A stretch of DNA of 64,000 nt from CAIVVT01 sp963838205 (GTDB lineage: Bacteria; Acidobacteriota; Terriglobia; Bryobacterales; Bryobacteraceae). Numbering within the stretch: position 1 is the stretch's first letter; each line of letters starts with the position of its first letter. The translations under genes and the position numbers were made by a program. Below, piece by piece: positions 45,592 through 55,568 of this stretch. The notes under the pieces are model-generated. The model saw only the letters and a list, made by a program, of their open reading frames with translations, was not told the DNA's origin and searched no databases. The stretch is from the NCBI GenBank assembly GCA_963838205.1, contig CAWIQF010000008.1, positions 1 to 64,000 of the forward strand. Direction: 5' to 3'.

Positions 45592-48500
45592 ATGAGCTAC
45601 GCCGCACTCCACAATCACAGCTATTACTCGCTGCTCGACAGCACCATGCCGCCCGCGCAGATCGTCGAGGCCGCCGTGGCCAGCGGCATGCGGGCGGTGG
45701 GCCTGGCCGACCGCGATACGCTGGCCGGCGCGGTGGCGTTTTATAAGCACGCGCGCGCCGCCGGCATTCATCCGGTGATCGGCAGCGAGGTGACGCTGGA
45801 GGGCGGGGCGACGCTGGTTCTGCTGATCGAAAACGCGCGCGGCTACCGCAATCTGTGCCGCCTGCTGACGGCGCGGATCGAGCACCCGAACGGAGTGAGG
45901 CCCGATTGTTTAGAACAATTCGCGGAAGGTTTGATTTGTCTGGCCGGGCCGCGCAGCGAGATCGCCCGGGCTATCAGAAACAATGCCGACCCCGCGCCCG
46001 CGCTCGACTTTCTGCGCCGCGTCTACGGCCCCAACCTGGTGCTGGAAATATCGCCGCACACGGACGAGGACCTGTATCTGGCGCGCCTCTTTGCGACGCT
46101 CTCGCGGCGCCACCGCGTGCCGCTGGCGACGACGTGCGACACGCACTACCTGGCCCCCGAGGACCGTCTGCGCTACGACATCCTGGCCTCGATGCGCACG
46201 CTGACGCTGCTCAACCAGCGCCATCCGGAAAAGCTCCCGCCGGGCCGCCACCACTGGCACACCGAGGAAGACATGGCGCGTTTCTTCGGCGGCTTGCGGC
46301 AGGCGATGGAGAACACGCTGCGCATTGCCGAGCGCTGCCGCTTCGACTTCGAACTGGGCGACATCCGGTTCCCGAAATTTCCGTGTGATAATCCGGCGGC
46401 CGTGCTCAGGACGAAGGCCGAAGCCGGCGCCGCGCGGCGTTACGGTGCGGACGCCGAGCCGTGCGTGCGCGAGCGTCTGGAGCGCGAGCTGAGCGTCATC
46501 GAAGAGGTCGGCTATGCGGAGTATTTCCTGGTTTTCGCCGACCTGGTGGAGTGGTGCGCGGCGCGCAATATCTGGACGCTCGCGCGCGGCAGCGCGGCCG
46601 GCAGCCTGGTGTGCTACGCGCTCGGCATCAGCAACGTCTGCCCGTTCCGCTTCGGCCTCACCTTCGAGCGATTTTTGAACCGCGAGCGGATGCAGTTTGC
46701 CAAGCTCGCCGACATCGACCTGGACCTGCCGTGGGACCGCCGGGACGAGGTGATCCAGCACGTTTTCGAGCGCTACGGCAGGGAACACGTCGCCATGATC
46801 GGGGCGGTGCACACCTTTCAAGGCCGCTCCGCCGTGGCCGACATTGCCAAGGTTTACGGCATCCCCGAGCGCGAAGCGCGGCGTTTTACCGAACACATTC
46901 CGTGGATGCGGGGCGACGCCGCCGAGGCCGTGCGCCAGACGCCCGAATGCAGCCATCTGCCGTACAACGAAGAGCCTTACAAAACCGTGCTGGCGATGGC
47001 CGGCGAATTCGACGGCATCCCGCGCCACTTCGCCATGCACCCGTGCGGGCTGGTGATCAGCGGAGACACGATCGCCGACCGCATGCCGCTGTTTGAGAGC
47101 TCGAAGGGGCTGCTGACGACGCACTACGCGATGGACGACGTGGAAGAGCTGGGCCTGCTGAAGATGGACCTGCTCGGGCAGGCGGGGCTGAGCGTCCTGC
47201 GCGACACGCTGCAGAATCTCGACGAGAGCCGCGGCCTGCGGGTCGATCTGGACGGCATCGACTGGCAGGACGAAGCCACGTGGGAAGCCATCGCCACGGG
47301 CAACGCGCGGGGCGTGTTCCACATCGAATCGCCGGCCATGACCAGCCTGCTCATGATGAGCGGCTGCCGCGACATCGACTGCCTCACGGCGGTGGAGTCG
47401 ATCATCCGTCCGGGCGCGGCCAACGAGGGCCGCAAACGGGCGTTTGCGCGGCGGCACCAGGGCCTGGAAGCGGTCCGCTACGCGCATCCTTCGCTGGAGC
47501 CGGTGCTGGCCGGCACCTACGGTCTGATGGCTTTCGAAGAGCACATTCTGCTGGTCGCCAACGGTTTCGCGGGCCTGCCGTGGGGGCGCGCCGACCAACT
47601 CCGGCGGGCGCTCGTCAAGAACAGAGATCACGATCTGATCGACAGCCTGGGAGGCGAATTTCGCGAGGGCGCGCAACGCCTGGGGCGGACCGCGGAAGAG
47701 ACCGAAACCGTTTGGGCGATGGTGCGCGAGTTCGCCGGCTACATGTTCAACAAGGCGCACTCGGCGGCGTATGCGGTGGAGGCGTTTGCGGGCGCGTGGC
47801 TGAAGACGCGCTACCCGGCCGAGTTCCTGGCCGCGGTGCTGACGTCGCGGCGCGGCTTTTACTCGCCGCTGCTGTACGTTCTCGAAGCGCTGCGGCAGGG
47901 CGCGCACTTCCGCCTGCCCGATCTGCACGCGTCCGATCCGCGCCGCTTCCTGGTTGCGGAGAACACCATCCTGCTGCCGCTGGACCAGGTGCGGGGACTC
48001 ACGCAAAACTCGCTCGACCGCATCGCGGCGGAACGCCCGTTTCACGACATCGGCGACTTCTTCCGCAAGGTGAAACCCGCACGCGCCGAATGGCTGGCGC
48101 TGCTGAAAGCCGGCGCATTTGACGTCTTCGGCGAGCCGCGCGGGCGCCTGTTCTGGCGCCTCCAACGGCTGGAGACGGCGGTCCAGCCGCGCGCCGCGGG
48201 GGACAGCCCGCGCGCGGACACGCATGGCTCGGAAGCGGCGCTGATCGAACCCGAACTGCCCGCTGCCTTCGACCCCGCGCCGGAATTACGGGCCCGCTGG
48301 GAGCACGAAGTGCTGGGGTTTCCGGTGAGCGTGCACCCGCTCGAATACTTCGCCCCGGGGCTCGACTGGGGGCGCTATTGCAGTGCCGCCGACCTCACGC
48401 GCCGGCAGCAATCGCTGTATGGGAAACAGGTGCGCGTGTGCGGGCTCGTCGTCGCCGACCGCCACCATCCCACCGGTGATGGCACGATGAAATTTCTCAC

Positions 48501-48663
48501 TCTGGCCGACTGGACGGGCTTTCTGGAGGTGTCGTTGTTCGCGCGCGTGTACCGCGAATATGGCCACAAGACCGTCCACCCGGTGCTGGGCATCGAGGCG
48601 ACCGTGGACCCGTTCGACAACCGCAAAGGCTTCGCGCTGAATGGGCAGCGCGTGTTGGGGTGA
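45592..48663 (+). CDS. dnaE2: Error-prone DNA polymerase III alpha subunit (DnaE2)
   Basis: 1023 residues, the length of DnaE2 rather than DnaE1 (about 1160-1200). The PHP domain comes first (YAALHNHSYYSLLDSTMPPA, GLADRDTLAGAVAF). The polymerase palm has WTLARGSAAGSLVCYALGIS and the catalytic Asp residues in KLADIDLDLPWDRRDEVIQH; then GYMFNKAHSAAYAVEAFAGA and a C-terminal OB fold (KQVRVCGLVVADRHHPTGDG). It performs damage-induced mutagenic synthesis with ImuB. The ATG is 13 bp after the imuB-like stop, so one transcript is likely. Confidence 0.9.
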   Translation: MSYAALHNHSYYSLLDSTMPPAQIVEAAVASGMRAVGLADRDTLAGAVAFYKHARAAGIHPVIGSEVTLEGGATLVLLIENARGYRNLCRLLTARIEHPNGVRPDCLEQFAEGLICLAGPRSEIARAIRNNADPAPALDFLRRVYGPNLVLEISPHTDEDLYLARLFATLSRRHRVPLATTCDTHYLAPEDRLRYDILASMRTLTLLNQRHPEKLPPGRHHWHTEEDMARFFGGLRQAMENTLRIAERCRFDFELGDIRFPKFPCDNPAAVLRTKAEAGAARRYGADAEPCVRERLERELSVIEEVGYAEYFLVFADLVEWCAARNIWTLARGSAAGSLVCYALGISNVCPFRFGLTFERFLNRERMQFAKLADIDLDLPWDRRDEVIQHVFERYGREHVAMIGAVHTFQGRSAVADIAKVYGIPEREARRFTEHIPWMRGDAAEAVRQTPECSHLPYNEEPYKTVLAMAGEFDGIPRHFAMHPCGLVISGDTIADRMPLFESSKGLLTTHYAMDDVEELGLLKMDLLGQAGLSVLRDTLQNLDESRGLRVDLDGIDWQDEATWEAIATGNARGVFHIESPAMTSLLMMSGCRDIDCLTAVESIIRPGAANEGRKRAFARRHQGLEAVRYAHPSLEPVLAGTYGLMAFEEHILLVANGFAGLPWGRADQLRRALVKNRDHDLIDSLGGEFREGAQRLGRTAEETETVWAMVREFAGYMFNKAHSAAYAVEAFAGAWLKTRYPAEFLAAVLTSRRGFYSPLLYVLEALRQGAHFRLPDLHASDPRRFLVAENTILLPLDQVRGLTQNSLDRIAAERPFHDIGDFFRKVKPARAEWLALLKAGAFDVFGEPRGRLFWRLQRLETAVQPRAAGDSPRADTHGSEAALIEPELPAAFDPAPELRARWEHEVLGFPVSVHPLEYFAPGLDWGRYCSAADLTRRQQSLYGKQVRVCGLVVADRHHPTGDGTMKFLTLADWTGFLEVSLFARVYREYGHKTVHPVLGIEATVDPFDNRKGFALNGQRVLG

Positions 48664-48671
48664 GAAGTTTC

Positions 48672-49478
48672 TCAGGGAAATGAGAGCACGAGCCCCTCGG
48701 CGGCGGCGAAGGTGGAGGCGAACTCCTGGCGGGCGCAGGCCAGCACGCCGTCAAGAAAGGCGTCGTCGTGGTCGGGATCGTGGTGCGTGAGAACCAGTTT
48801 CCCGACGCCGGCGCGTTGTGCCATTTTCACCGAATCGAGCCACGTGCCGTGGCCCCATCCGCGCCGCTGCTCAAACTCGCTGGGCGTATATTGGGCGTCG
48901 CAGACGAGGACGTCGGCCCCCTCGGCGACGCGCACAATCCGATCGTCGACCTCTTTGACGCCCGGTTCGTGATCGCAGGCGTGCACGATGGCGTGGCCGG
49001 CGCAATCGAGCCGGTAGCCCGAAGCGCCCTGAGGGTGATTGAGCGGGAACGGCGTGACGCGGATCGGTCCCACCTGGAATGGCTCGAGCACCTGGTGGAA
49101 CTGGCGGACGGCGGCCAGGTACTCGAACGGGACGGGAAACAGGGGAGCGGACATCTGCCCTTCGAGGATCTCGAGCGCCTCGGAAACCGGGCGGGGTGAG
49201 TAAATGTCGAGGTGGTTGCGCGCGCTGTAGAGCGGTGTGAAGAAGGGGATGCCCTGGATGTGATCCCAGTGGAAATGGGTCAGCAGCAGTGACAGCGAAA
49301 GAGCTTCGGAGGCGCCGATTTCGAGGCCCAGACTGCGAATGCCCGTGCCGGCGTCGATGACCAGAATCCGCTCGCCGGCGACACCCACTTCGAGGCACGT
49401 CGTATTGCCGCCGTAGCGCAGATTTGCGGGCGCCGGCGTCGGCAGCGAGCCGCGCACACCGCGGAACCGGAGGGTCAT
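48672..49478 (-). CDS. Metallo-beta-lactamase-fold hydrolase, paralogue of the MBL-receiver protein
   Basis: 268 residues, a single MBL domain. The start region TLRFRGVRGSLPTPAPANLR matches the fused paralogue at 37072. Metal motif: LLTHFHWDHIQGIPFFTPLY; later VLVCDAQYTPSEFEQRRGWG and VLTHHDPDHDDAFLDGVL. It is of the PhnP/cyclic-phosphodiesterase-like group. ATG at 49478 is preferred on paralogue similarity over 49502; neither has a clear ribosome site. It lies 29 bp downstream of the GAF-SpoIIE phosphatase gene in the same direction, suggesting a joint signalling role. Confidence 0.85.
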   Translation of the reverse strand: MTLRFRGVRGSLPTPAPANLRYGGNTTCLEVGVAGERILVIDAGTGIRSLGLEIGASEALSLSLLLTHFHWDHIQGIPFFTPLYSARNHLDIYSPRPVSEALEILEGQMSAPLFPVPFEYLAAVRQFHQVLEPFQVGPIRVTPFPLNHPQGASGYRLDCAGHAIVHACDHEPGVKEVDDRIVRVAEGADVLVCDAQYTPSEFEQRRGWGHGTWLDSVKMAQRAGVGKLVLTHHDPDHDDAFLDGVLACARQEFASTFAAAEGLVLSFP

Positions 49479-49507
49479 GCAGGGTAGGGACCGGTCTGGC
49501 ATTTGAA

Positions 49508-50752
49508 TTAAATGCAGCGAAAGACGGTCAGGGTCAGATCGTCGGCGGGGTCGGCGCCGTCGCCGAAGCGCTGTGCCGCGTCCAGGATCCGGGCGCGGGC
49601 CTCGCGCGCCGACAGGCCCGCGCAGGAGCGGACCACTTGTTCGAGTTCGTCCTCGTTCCAGATGTCGCCGGCCGGGTTGTTGACCTCACTGACGCCATCC
49701 GAAAAAACGACCAGCAAATCGCCGGGTTGCAGGTCGATCGTGGCCTCGCGGTAAGGCGCGACGGGAATGAGTCCGATCGGCGGGCCGCCCACGTCGAGGC
49801 GTTCCATTGTGCCGGAAGCCCGCAGCAGCATGGGCGCCGCCTGGCCGCCGTTCAGGTAGGTCATGCGGCGCGCGCCGGGCTCGAGAAAAGCGGTGAAGAG
49901 CACGGTATAGCGCTCGGCGGCGGTGGTCGAATAGACGGTCTGGTTCAATACCCGGATGGCGTCCACCAGGGAATCGGCGCCGCGCGTCATGTTGACCCGG
50001 ATCGAGGCCTGGATGCTGGCCATCAGAACGGCCGCGGGGATGCCCTTACCGGAGACGTCGCCGAGCGTGATGCAGGTGCGTCCGCCGGGCATCGGAATGA
50101 CGTCGTAATAATCGCCGCCGACGAACTTGGCGGGGAAGCAGCAGCACTCGTACTCGACGCCCGGCACGGTGGGCAGAGTGCGCGGGAAGAGCCGCACCTG
50201 GACGTCGCGGGCGATCTCGAGCTCGCGCAACATGATCTGCGCCTGCGCGGCTTCCTTGCGCAGGCTCTGCGTTTCGATGGCGCTGGCGGAGTAAGAGGCC
50301 GCCAGGTGCAGCAGTTTGACGTCCTCGGGCGAGAAGCCGCCCTCCTTGTTGAGCGCCTGGAAGGCGCCGATTACGCGGTCCGATGCGCCGTGGAGCGGCA
50401 TGCACAGGACGGTGCGCGTCTCATAACCGGTTTTCTCGCCGACGCTGCGGAACAGACGCGGATCGTTCAGCGCGTCGTTGACCAGAATGATTTCGTTGCT
50501 CTCCACACACGCCCCGACCAGGCCGTGGCCGGCCGGAACGCGGATCGGCGCCACGCCATGCGCGACCCGGGTCCACAGCTCGCCGGTGGCCGGATCGGCC
50601 ATCCAGATGCTGCAGCGGTCGGCGGCCACGAGGTCGCGCGCCATGTCCGCGACCAACATGAGCAGCCGGTCCAGGTCCTGTTCCTGTCCGATTCTGGCCG
50701 CGTAATCGAATACGACGCGCGATACGCGAATCTCATCCTGCGGCGAAACCAT
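49508..50752 (-). CDS. GAF-domain PP2C-type (SpoIIE/RsbU-like) protein phosphatase
   Basis: 414 residues. The N-terminal GAF sensor (about 20-165) has DRCSIWMADPATGELWTRVA and RTVLCMPLHGASDRVIGAFQ. After a coiled linker (LRKEAAQAQIMLRELEIARD) comes the SpoIIE phosphatase: FVGGDYYDVIPMPGGRTCIT with LGDVSGKGIPAAVLMASIQA and LLVVFSDGVSEVNNP, the metal-binding aspartates. Such enzymes dephosphorylate anti-anti-sigma factors in partner-switching pathways; no such partners are adjacent. It is probably co-transcribed with the MBL gene. Confidence 0.88.
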   Translation of the reverse strand: MVSPQDEIRVSRVVFDYAARIGQEQDLDRLLMLVADMARDLVAADRCSIWMADPATGELWTRVAHGVAPIRVPAGHGLVGACVESNEIILVNDALNDPRLFRSVGEKTGYETRTVLCMPLHGASDRVIGAFQALNKEGGFSPEDVKLLHLAASYSASAIETQSLRKEAAQAQIMLRELEIARDVQVRLFPRTLPTVPGVEYECCCFPAKFVGGDYYDVIPMPGGRTCITLGDVSGKGIPAAVLMASIQASIRVNMTRGADSLVDAIRVLNQTVYSTTAAERYTVLFTAFLEPGARRMTYLNGGQAAPMLLRASGTMERLDVGGPPIGLIPVAPYREATIDLQPGDLLVVFSDGVSEVNNPAGDIWNEDELEQVVRSCAGLSAREARARILDAAQRFGDGADPADDLTLTVFRCI

Positions 50753-50882
50753 AGATCTCGCCTATTCTGCCAGACTGCGGGGCGTATTGCCACAACCCGG
50801 CCGCCGGGAGCGTGAATGGGATCTCCGAACACGCCGCACGGGCGGGATGGCGGATGAATGCGGGGTTGACGTGACGTCCGGT

Positions 50883-51797
50883 TCAGCGTTTCGCGATCCG
50901 CACATTCCCGTTGGAGGTTAGCGCGCTGATTGGCGCGCCGCCCTGGCCGATGCGGCCGTCCAGCGAAGTCTTGCTGACGTGAGAACTGGTTACTTCGTAG
51001 TCGGTGGTGATGCTTCCGTTGGAGGTCGAGGCCCGGACGCGGGCGTTGAGCTCGGAGGGCAGCAGGAGATTGACGCTGCCGTTGGAGGTCGTGGCGCGGA
51101 TCTCATTCCCTTTCCAGGTCAAGAGATTCAGCGTGACGCCGCCGTTCGAACTATTGAGGATCAAGGGCCGCGCCGGGTCTGCATCGGAGACCGTCACGTC
51201 AATAGCGGAATTGGTCGTCGCGGCCTCCAGGCCTCCGTGGAGGTTGTCGCCCCGGATTCGGCCATTCGACGTACGCAGGGTCGCCTGCCCAGTGACTTTT
51301 TGCGCCTCGATGCCGCCGTTGGAAGTGGTCGCTTCCACGTCGCCGTTGAGGTCATAGAGCCGGATGCCGCCGTTGGAAGTGCGAGCATGCGCGCGGCCCT
51401 CGATGTTCTCGATGCGCAGGCTGGCATTGGAGGTTGTTACGTTGTCCAACTTGGTTTTGCGAGGGACCTTGACGGTGAACGTCACGCCGCAGCTGCAGTT
51501 CGGCGAGGGGCTGATCGCACGCAGCCGGACTTCGGTGGGGCTGCCCTTCGCGTCGATCGCAAGCGCCTTCAGCACTTCCTGCCGCGATGCGTGCTTGTTG
51601 CCGCGCACCTGCACGGTGTCATTATCCCAGCCGATCACCTCGACCGATCCGTTGAAGCTTTCGATTTCCAGCCGGCCGCCGGGCGCCAGCTTGAAGTCAT
51701 AAGAGAAATCTTCCTTATAGCGATCGGAATTACCCCAGAAGTCGGCCGCCAGGGGCAGCGACAGGAGGATGAGAGCAAGCGGGACGGATAGGCGCAT
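50883..51797 (-). CDS. Secreted DUF4097 beta-helix protein
   Basis: 304 residues: signal peptide (RLSVPLALILLSLPLAADF) and a right-handed repeat structure. The motif T-S-N-G/A recurs about nine times at intervals near 18-25 residues (TSNASLRIENIEGRA, TSNGGIRLYDLNGDV, TSNGGIEAQKVTGQA, TSNGRIRGDNLHGGL), typical of DUF4097/putative adhesin repeats. The function is probably extracytoplasmic and surface-related, but unproven. It diverges from pyruvate carboxylase. Confidence 0.87.
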   Translation of the reverse strand: MRLSVPLALILLSLPLAADFWGNSDRYKEDFSYDFKLAPGGRLEIESFNGSVEVIGWDNDTVQVRGNKHASRQEVLKALAIDAKGSPTEVRLRAISPSPNCSCGVTFTVKVPRKTKLDNVTTSNASLRIENIEGRAHARTSNGGIRLYDLNGDVEATTSNGGIEAQKVTGQATLRTSNGRIRGDNLHGGLEAATTNSAIDVTVSDADPARPLILNSSNGGVTLNLLTWKGNEIRATTSNGSVNLLLPSELNARVRASTSNGSITTDYEVTSSHVSKTSLDGRIGQGGAPISALTSNGNVRIAKR

Positions 51798-51878
51798 AAT
51801 TATCTCGGTCTAGTCTTGTTATACGACGGCGGCGCGCCCGGTGTTCCTGGAAAATCACATGTTACCTTAGTGAAAACG

Positions 51879-54800
51879 ATGAAAAAGCTGCTAGCTCTGA
51901 ACCGGGGCGAGATCGCTATCCGGATTTTCCGCGCGGCCAACGAGCTGGGACTCAAGACCGTCGCCATCTACAGCCAGGAGGACCGGCTCGGTTTGCACCG
52001 CTTCAAGGCCGACGAGGCGTATCTTGTGGGCGCCGGAATGGGGCCGGTGCAGGCTTACCTCGATGTCGAGGGAATCGTCGCGCTGGCCGCCGAGAAGGGA
52101 GTCGACCTGATTCATCCGGGCTACGGGTTTCTGTCCGAGAACCCGGCGCTGCCGCGGGCCTGCGAAAAGGCCGGCATCACCTTCGTCGGACCGACGCCCG
52201 GGATTCTCGAAATGCTGGGCGACAAGACCGCCGCGCGGCGCCTGGCGCAGAAGGCCGGTGTGCCGGTGCTTGCCGGCACAGGCCACGCCGTGACTTCGCT
52301 GCAGCAGGCCGAGCAGGCCGCGGGCCGGATCGGGTTTCCGCTGATCCTGAAAGCGGCGTTCGGCGGCGGAGGCCGCGGCATGCGGATCGTCGGGGCGCGC
52401 GAGGAACTGGCGGCGCGCTATCACGAAGCGAGCTCCGAGGCGCTGGCCGCTTTTGGCAACGGCGCGGTTTTTCCGGAGCGCTACATCGCGCGCGCACGGC
52501 ACGTCGAGGTGCAGATTCTGGGCGACCGGCTGGGCAACCTGGTCCATCTCGGGGAGCGCGATTGCAGCGTGCAGCGGCGTCATCAGAAGGTCGTCGAGGT
52601 GGCTCCGGCGATCGGTCTGGATCCGCGCATTCGCGCTGCGCTGTGCGACGCCGCGATCGAGTTGGCGCGCGCCGCGGGCTACGTCAGCGCGGGCACGGTC
52701 GAGTTTCTCGTCGATATCGACACGGGCGAGTGGTTCTTCATCGAAGTGAACCCGCGCGTCCAGGTCGAGCACACGGTGACCGAGGAGGTGACAGGCATCG
52801 ACATCGTGCGCGCGCAGATCCAGATCGCGCAAGGTTTCGCACTGCACGGGCGCGAGATGGGCATTCCGGCGCAGGATCAAATCGAAGTCCGCGGCGCGGC
52901 GCTGCAGTGCCGGGTGACGACCGAAGATCCGGCCAACGCGTTCGTGCCCGATTACGGCCGGCTGCAGACCTACCGCTCGCCGGCGGGATTCGGCATTCGC
53001 CTGGATGGCGCGTCGGCCTATGGCGGCGCCGTCATCACGCCTTACTACGACTCGCTGCTGGTGAAGGTGACCGCGCGCGGCAACGACATGGAGCAAGCCT
53101 GCCAGCGCATGGACCGCTGCCTGCGCGAGTTCCGCATCCGCGGCGTGAAAACCAATATCCCGTTCCTTGAGAATGTCGTCTGCCACCCGGACTTTCGCGC
53201 CGGCCGGGTGTCGACGCGGTTCATCGAAACGACGCCCGAACTGTTCCGTTTCAAGGCTCGCCAGGACCGCGCCACGCGCCTGCTGGGCTACCTGGGCGAG
53301 ATCATCGTCAACGGGAATCCGGAGATGGCCGGCCGGCGGGCGCCAACCCAGATCCGCGAGCCGAAGATCCCGCCACACGAGAGCACCGCGCCGCCGCCCG
53401 GCACGCGGCAACTGCTGGACGAACTCGGCCCCGAGGGATTTGCCCAGTGGACCCTCAAACAGAAGCGCCTGCTGCTCACCGACACGACCTTTCGCGACGC
53501 TCACCAATCCCTGATGGCGACGCGCATGCGCACCTGGGACATGGTTCGCATCGCCGGCTACATGGCGCATCATCTGGCCGGGTTGTACAGCCTGGAAATG
53601 TGGGGCGGGGCGACGTTCGATGTGGCGATGCGATTCCTGCTGGAAGATCCCTGGACGCGGCTCCGCAAGCTGCGCGAACTCGTGCCCAACATCTGCTTCC
53701 AGATGCTCCTGCGCGCCTCCAACGCCGTCGGCTACACGGCCTATCCCGACAACGCCGTGCGCCGCTTCGTCGAAGTGGCCGCGGCCGAGGGCATCGACAT
53801 CTTCCGCATTTTCGATTCGCTCAACTGGCTGCCGAACATGAAGGTGGCGATGGCGGCGGTGCGGCGCACCGGCAAGGTTTGCGAAGCCGCCGTCTGCTAC
53901 ACCGGCGACATCGACGACCCACGGCGCGACAAGTACCCGCTGCAATACTACGTTCGCATGGCCCAGGAATTGGAGCGCATGGGCGCGCACACTCTGGCCA
54001 TCAAGGACATGGCCGGACTGCTGAAGCCGTATGCGGCCCAGCGTCTGGTGAAGGCGCTGAAAAACGAGATCGGCCTGCCGATCCACTTCCACACCCACGA
54101 CACCAGCGGCATCGCGGCGGCCTCGATTCTCAAGGCCTGCGACGCCGGCGTCGACGTCGCGGACGCGGCCATTTCCTCGATGTCCGGCTCGACCAGCCAG
54201 CCCAATCTGAATTCGATCGTCGCGGCGCTGCAACACGATCGCGTGCGCGCCACGGGGCTGGACTTCGAAGCACTGAACCGCTGCTCCGACTATTGGGAAA
54301 CCGTGCGGCTCAACTACGCGCCCTTCGACACGGCGCCGCGCTCGGGCATGGCCGACGTCTACATCCACGAGATGCCCGGCGGCCAGTATACGAATCTGCG
54401 CGAACAGGCCGAGAGTCTCGGACTGGGCCACCATTGGCCTGAAATCGCGCGCATGTACGCCGACGTGAATCGCGCCTTCGGCGACATCGTGAAGGTGACG
54501 CCGTCGAGCAAGGTTGTCGGCGACATGGCGCTGTTCCTGATCCAGCACGACATGACGGTCCACGAGTTTGAGCGCCTCCCGCCGGACCACAGCCTGAACA
54601 TTCCCAACTCCGTGGTCGAGATGTTCGAAGGCGCGCTGGGTGAGCCGGAAGGCGGTTGGCCGAAGCAGATCGCCAGCGTGATTCTGCGCGGCGGCAAGCC
54701 GAAGCGCGGCCGCGCCGGGGCCCGTCTGGCGCCCATCGACTTCGACGCGACACGCGCCGCGGTTGAAAAGAAGACGGGCCACAAGCCGGGCGAAACGGAG

Positions 54801-55328
54801 CTGATGAGCTACGTGATGTACCCCGACGTCTTCGTGAAATTCGCCAAGGCCCGCGCCGCCTACGGGGACCTCAGCGGGTTGCCCTCGCCGGTGTTCTTTT
54901 ACGGCATGCAGAAGGACCAGGAGATGGCGGTCGATCTCGAGCCGGGCAAGACGCTGGTGGTGAAATTCCTGGCCGTCGGAGAGCCGCATCAGGACGGCAC
55001 CCGGACCGTCTTTTTCGAGCTGAATGGCCAGCCTCGCGAGGTCAACATCCGCGACCGCAAGCTGAAGGTGGAGACCCGTGCCAACCCCAAGGCCGATCCA
55101 TTGCAGGCGGGCCACGTGGGCGCGCCGATTCCCGGAGCGGTGACGAGCATCGCCGTCGAACTGAACCAGGAGGTTAAAAAAGGAGACAAGCTGCTGGTGA
55201 TCGAAGCCATGAAAATGCAGACAACGATCTACGCGCCGATCGTCGGCCGCGTCGCCGTGCGCAGCGTACACGTCGGCCAGACCGTGGAGCCGAAGGATCT
55301 GTTGATTGCGATTGAGGAGGGAAAGTGA
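51879..55328 (+). CDS. pyc: Pyruvate carboxylase
   Basis: 1149-residue single-chain enzyme making oxaloacetate from pyruvate, bicarbonate and ATP. Biotin carboxylase at 1-450 (LLALNRGEIAIRIFRAANEL; ILKAAFGGGGRGMRIVGARE). Carboxyltransferase at about 530-1000 (LTDTTFRDAHQSLMATRMRT; metal-binding His in FHTHDTSG). Biotin carrier at the end with biotinyl Lys in VIEAMKMQTTIYAP. The ATG at 51879 is set by family alignment; no strong ribosome site precedes it. Confidence 0.95.
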   Translation: MKKLLALNRGEIAIRIFRAANELGLKTVAIYSQEDRLGLHRFKADEAYLVGAGMGPVQAYLDVEGIVALAAEKGVDLIHPGYGFLSENPALPRACEKAGITFVGPTPGILEMLGDKTAARRLAQKAGVPVLAGTGHAVTSLQQAEQAAGRIGFPLILKAAFGGGGRGMRIVGAREELAARYHEASSEALAAFGNGAVFPERYIARARHVEVQILGDRLGNLVHLGERDCSVQRRHQKVVEVAPAIGLDPRIRAALCDAAIELARAAGYVSAGTVEFLVDIDTGEWFFIEVNPRVQVEHTVTEEVTGIDIVRAQIQIAQGFALHGREMGIPAQDQIEVRGAALQCRVTTEDPANAFVPDYGRLQTYRSPAGFGIRLDGASAYGGAVITPYYDSLLVKVTARGNDMEQACQRMDRCLREFRIRGVKTNIPFLENVVCHPDFRAGRVSTRFIETTPELFRFKARQDRATRLLGYLGEIIVNGNPEMAGRRAPTQIREPKIPPHESTAPPPGTRQLLDELGPEGFAQWTLKQKRLLLTDTTFRDAHQSLMATRMRTWDMVRIAGYMAHHLAGLYSLEMWGGATFDVAMRFLLEDPWTRLRKLRELVPNICFQMLLRASNAVGYTAYPDNAVRRFVEVAAAEGIDIFRIFDSLNWLPNMKVAMAAVRRTGKVCEAAVCYTGDIDDPRRDKYPLQYYVRMAQELERMGAHTLAIKDMAGLLKPYAAQRLVKALKNEIGLPIHFHTHDTSGIAAASILKACDAGVDVADAAISSMSGSTSQPNLNSIVAALQHDRVRATGLDFEALNRCSDYWETVRLNYAPFDTAPRSGMADVYIHEMPGGQYTNLREQAESLGLGHHWPEIARMYADVNRAFGDIVKVTPSSKVVGDMALFLIQHDMTVHEFERLPPDHSLNIPNSVVEMFEGALGEPEGGWPKQIASVILRGGKPKRGRAGARLAPIDFDATRAAVEKKTGHKPGETELMSYVMYPDVFVKFAKARAAYGDLSGLPSPVFFYGMQKDQEMAVDLEPGKTLVVKFLAVGEPHQDGTRTVFFELNGQPREVNIRDRKLKVETRANPKADPLQAGHVGAPIPGAVTSIAVELNQEVKKGDKLLVIEAMKMQTTIYAPIVGRVAVRSVHVGQTVEPKDLLIAIEEGK

Positions 55329-55343
55329 TGCCGGGGCGCGAAC

Positions 55344-55568
55344 CTATTCCTGCATGGAAGGTTGGTTCTCGGCGTCTTTCCAGGCGCTGATTTTCAGCCG
55401 GCGGCAGACCCAGCACAGATTCTCGTCGGAAAAGGGAGCCACCTGGTCGCCGCAAATCACGCACTTGCCGCGCTTCGCCGGCTTGCGAAATGCGGCGGCG
55501 ACGATGGGGATCGCAATCAGCGTCTCCGCGGTTATCATTGTCGGGCTGACCGGCTTTTTCCGCTTCAT
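55344..55568 (-). CDS. Small zinc-ribbon-like protein
   Basis: 74 residues. A short hydrophobic N-terminal part (TMITAETLIAIPIVAAAF) precedes a likely zinc site: GKCVICGDQVAPF and ENLCWVCRRLKISAWKDAEN, two Cys-x2-Cys pairs 15 residues apart. Small proteins of this kind are widespread in acidobacteria, without known function. AAGGAG lies close before the ATG (2-nt spacing). It is convergent with pyc, 15 bp apart. Confidence 0.65.
   Translation of the reverse strand: MKRKKPVSPTMITAETLIAIPIVAAAFRKPAKRGKCVICGDQVAPFSDENLCWVCRRLKISAWKDAENQPSMQE

Noticed and set aside
51891..55271. Frame of over 1100 codons antisense to pyruvate carboxylase
   Set aside because: His/Arg-rich shadow of third-position GC; no domains, while the sense strand is unmistakable.
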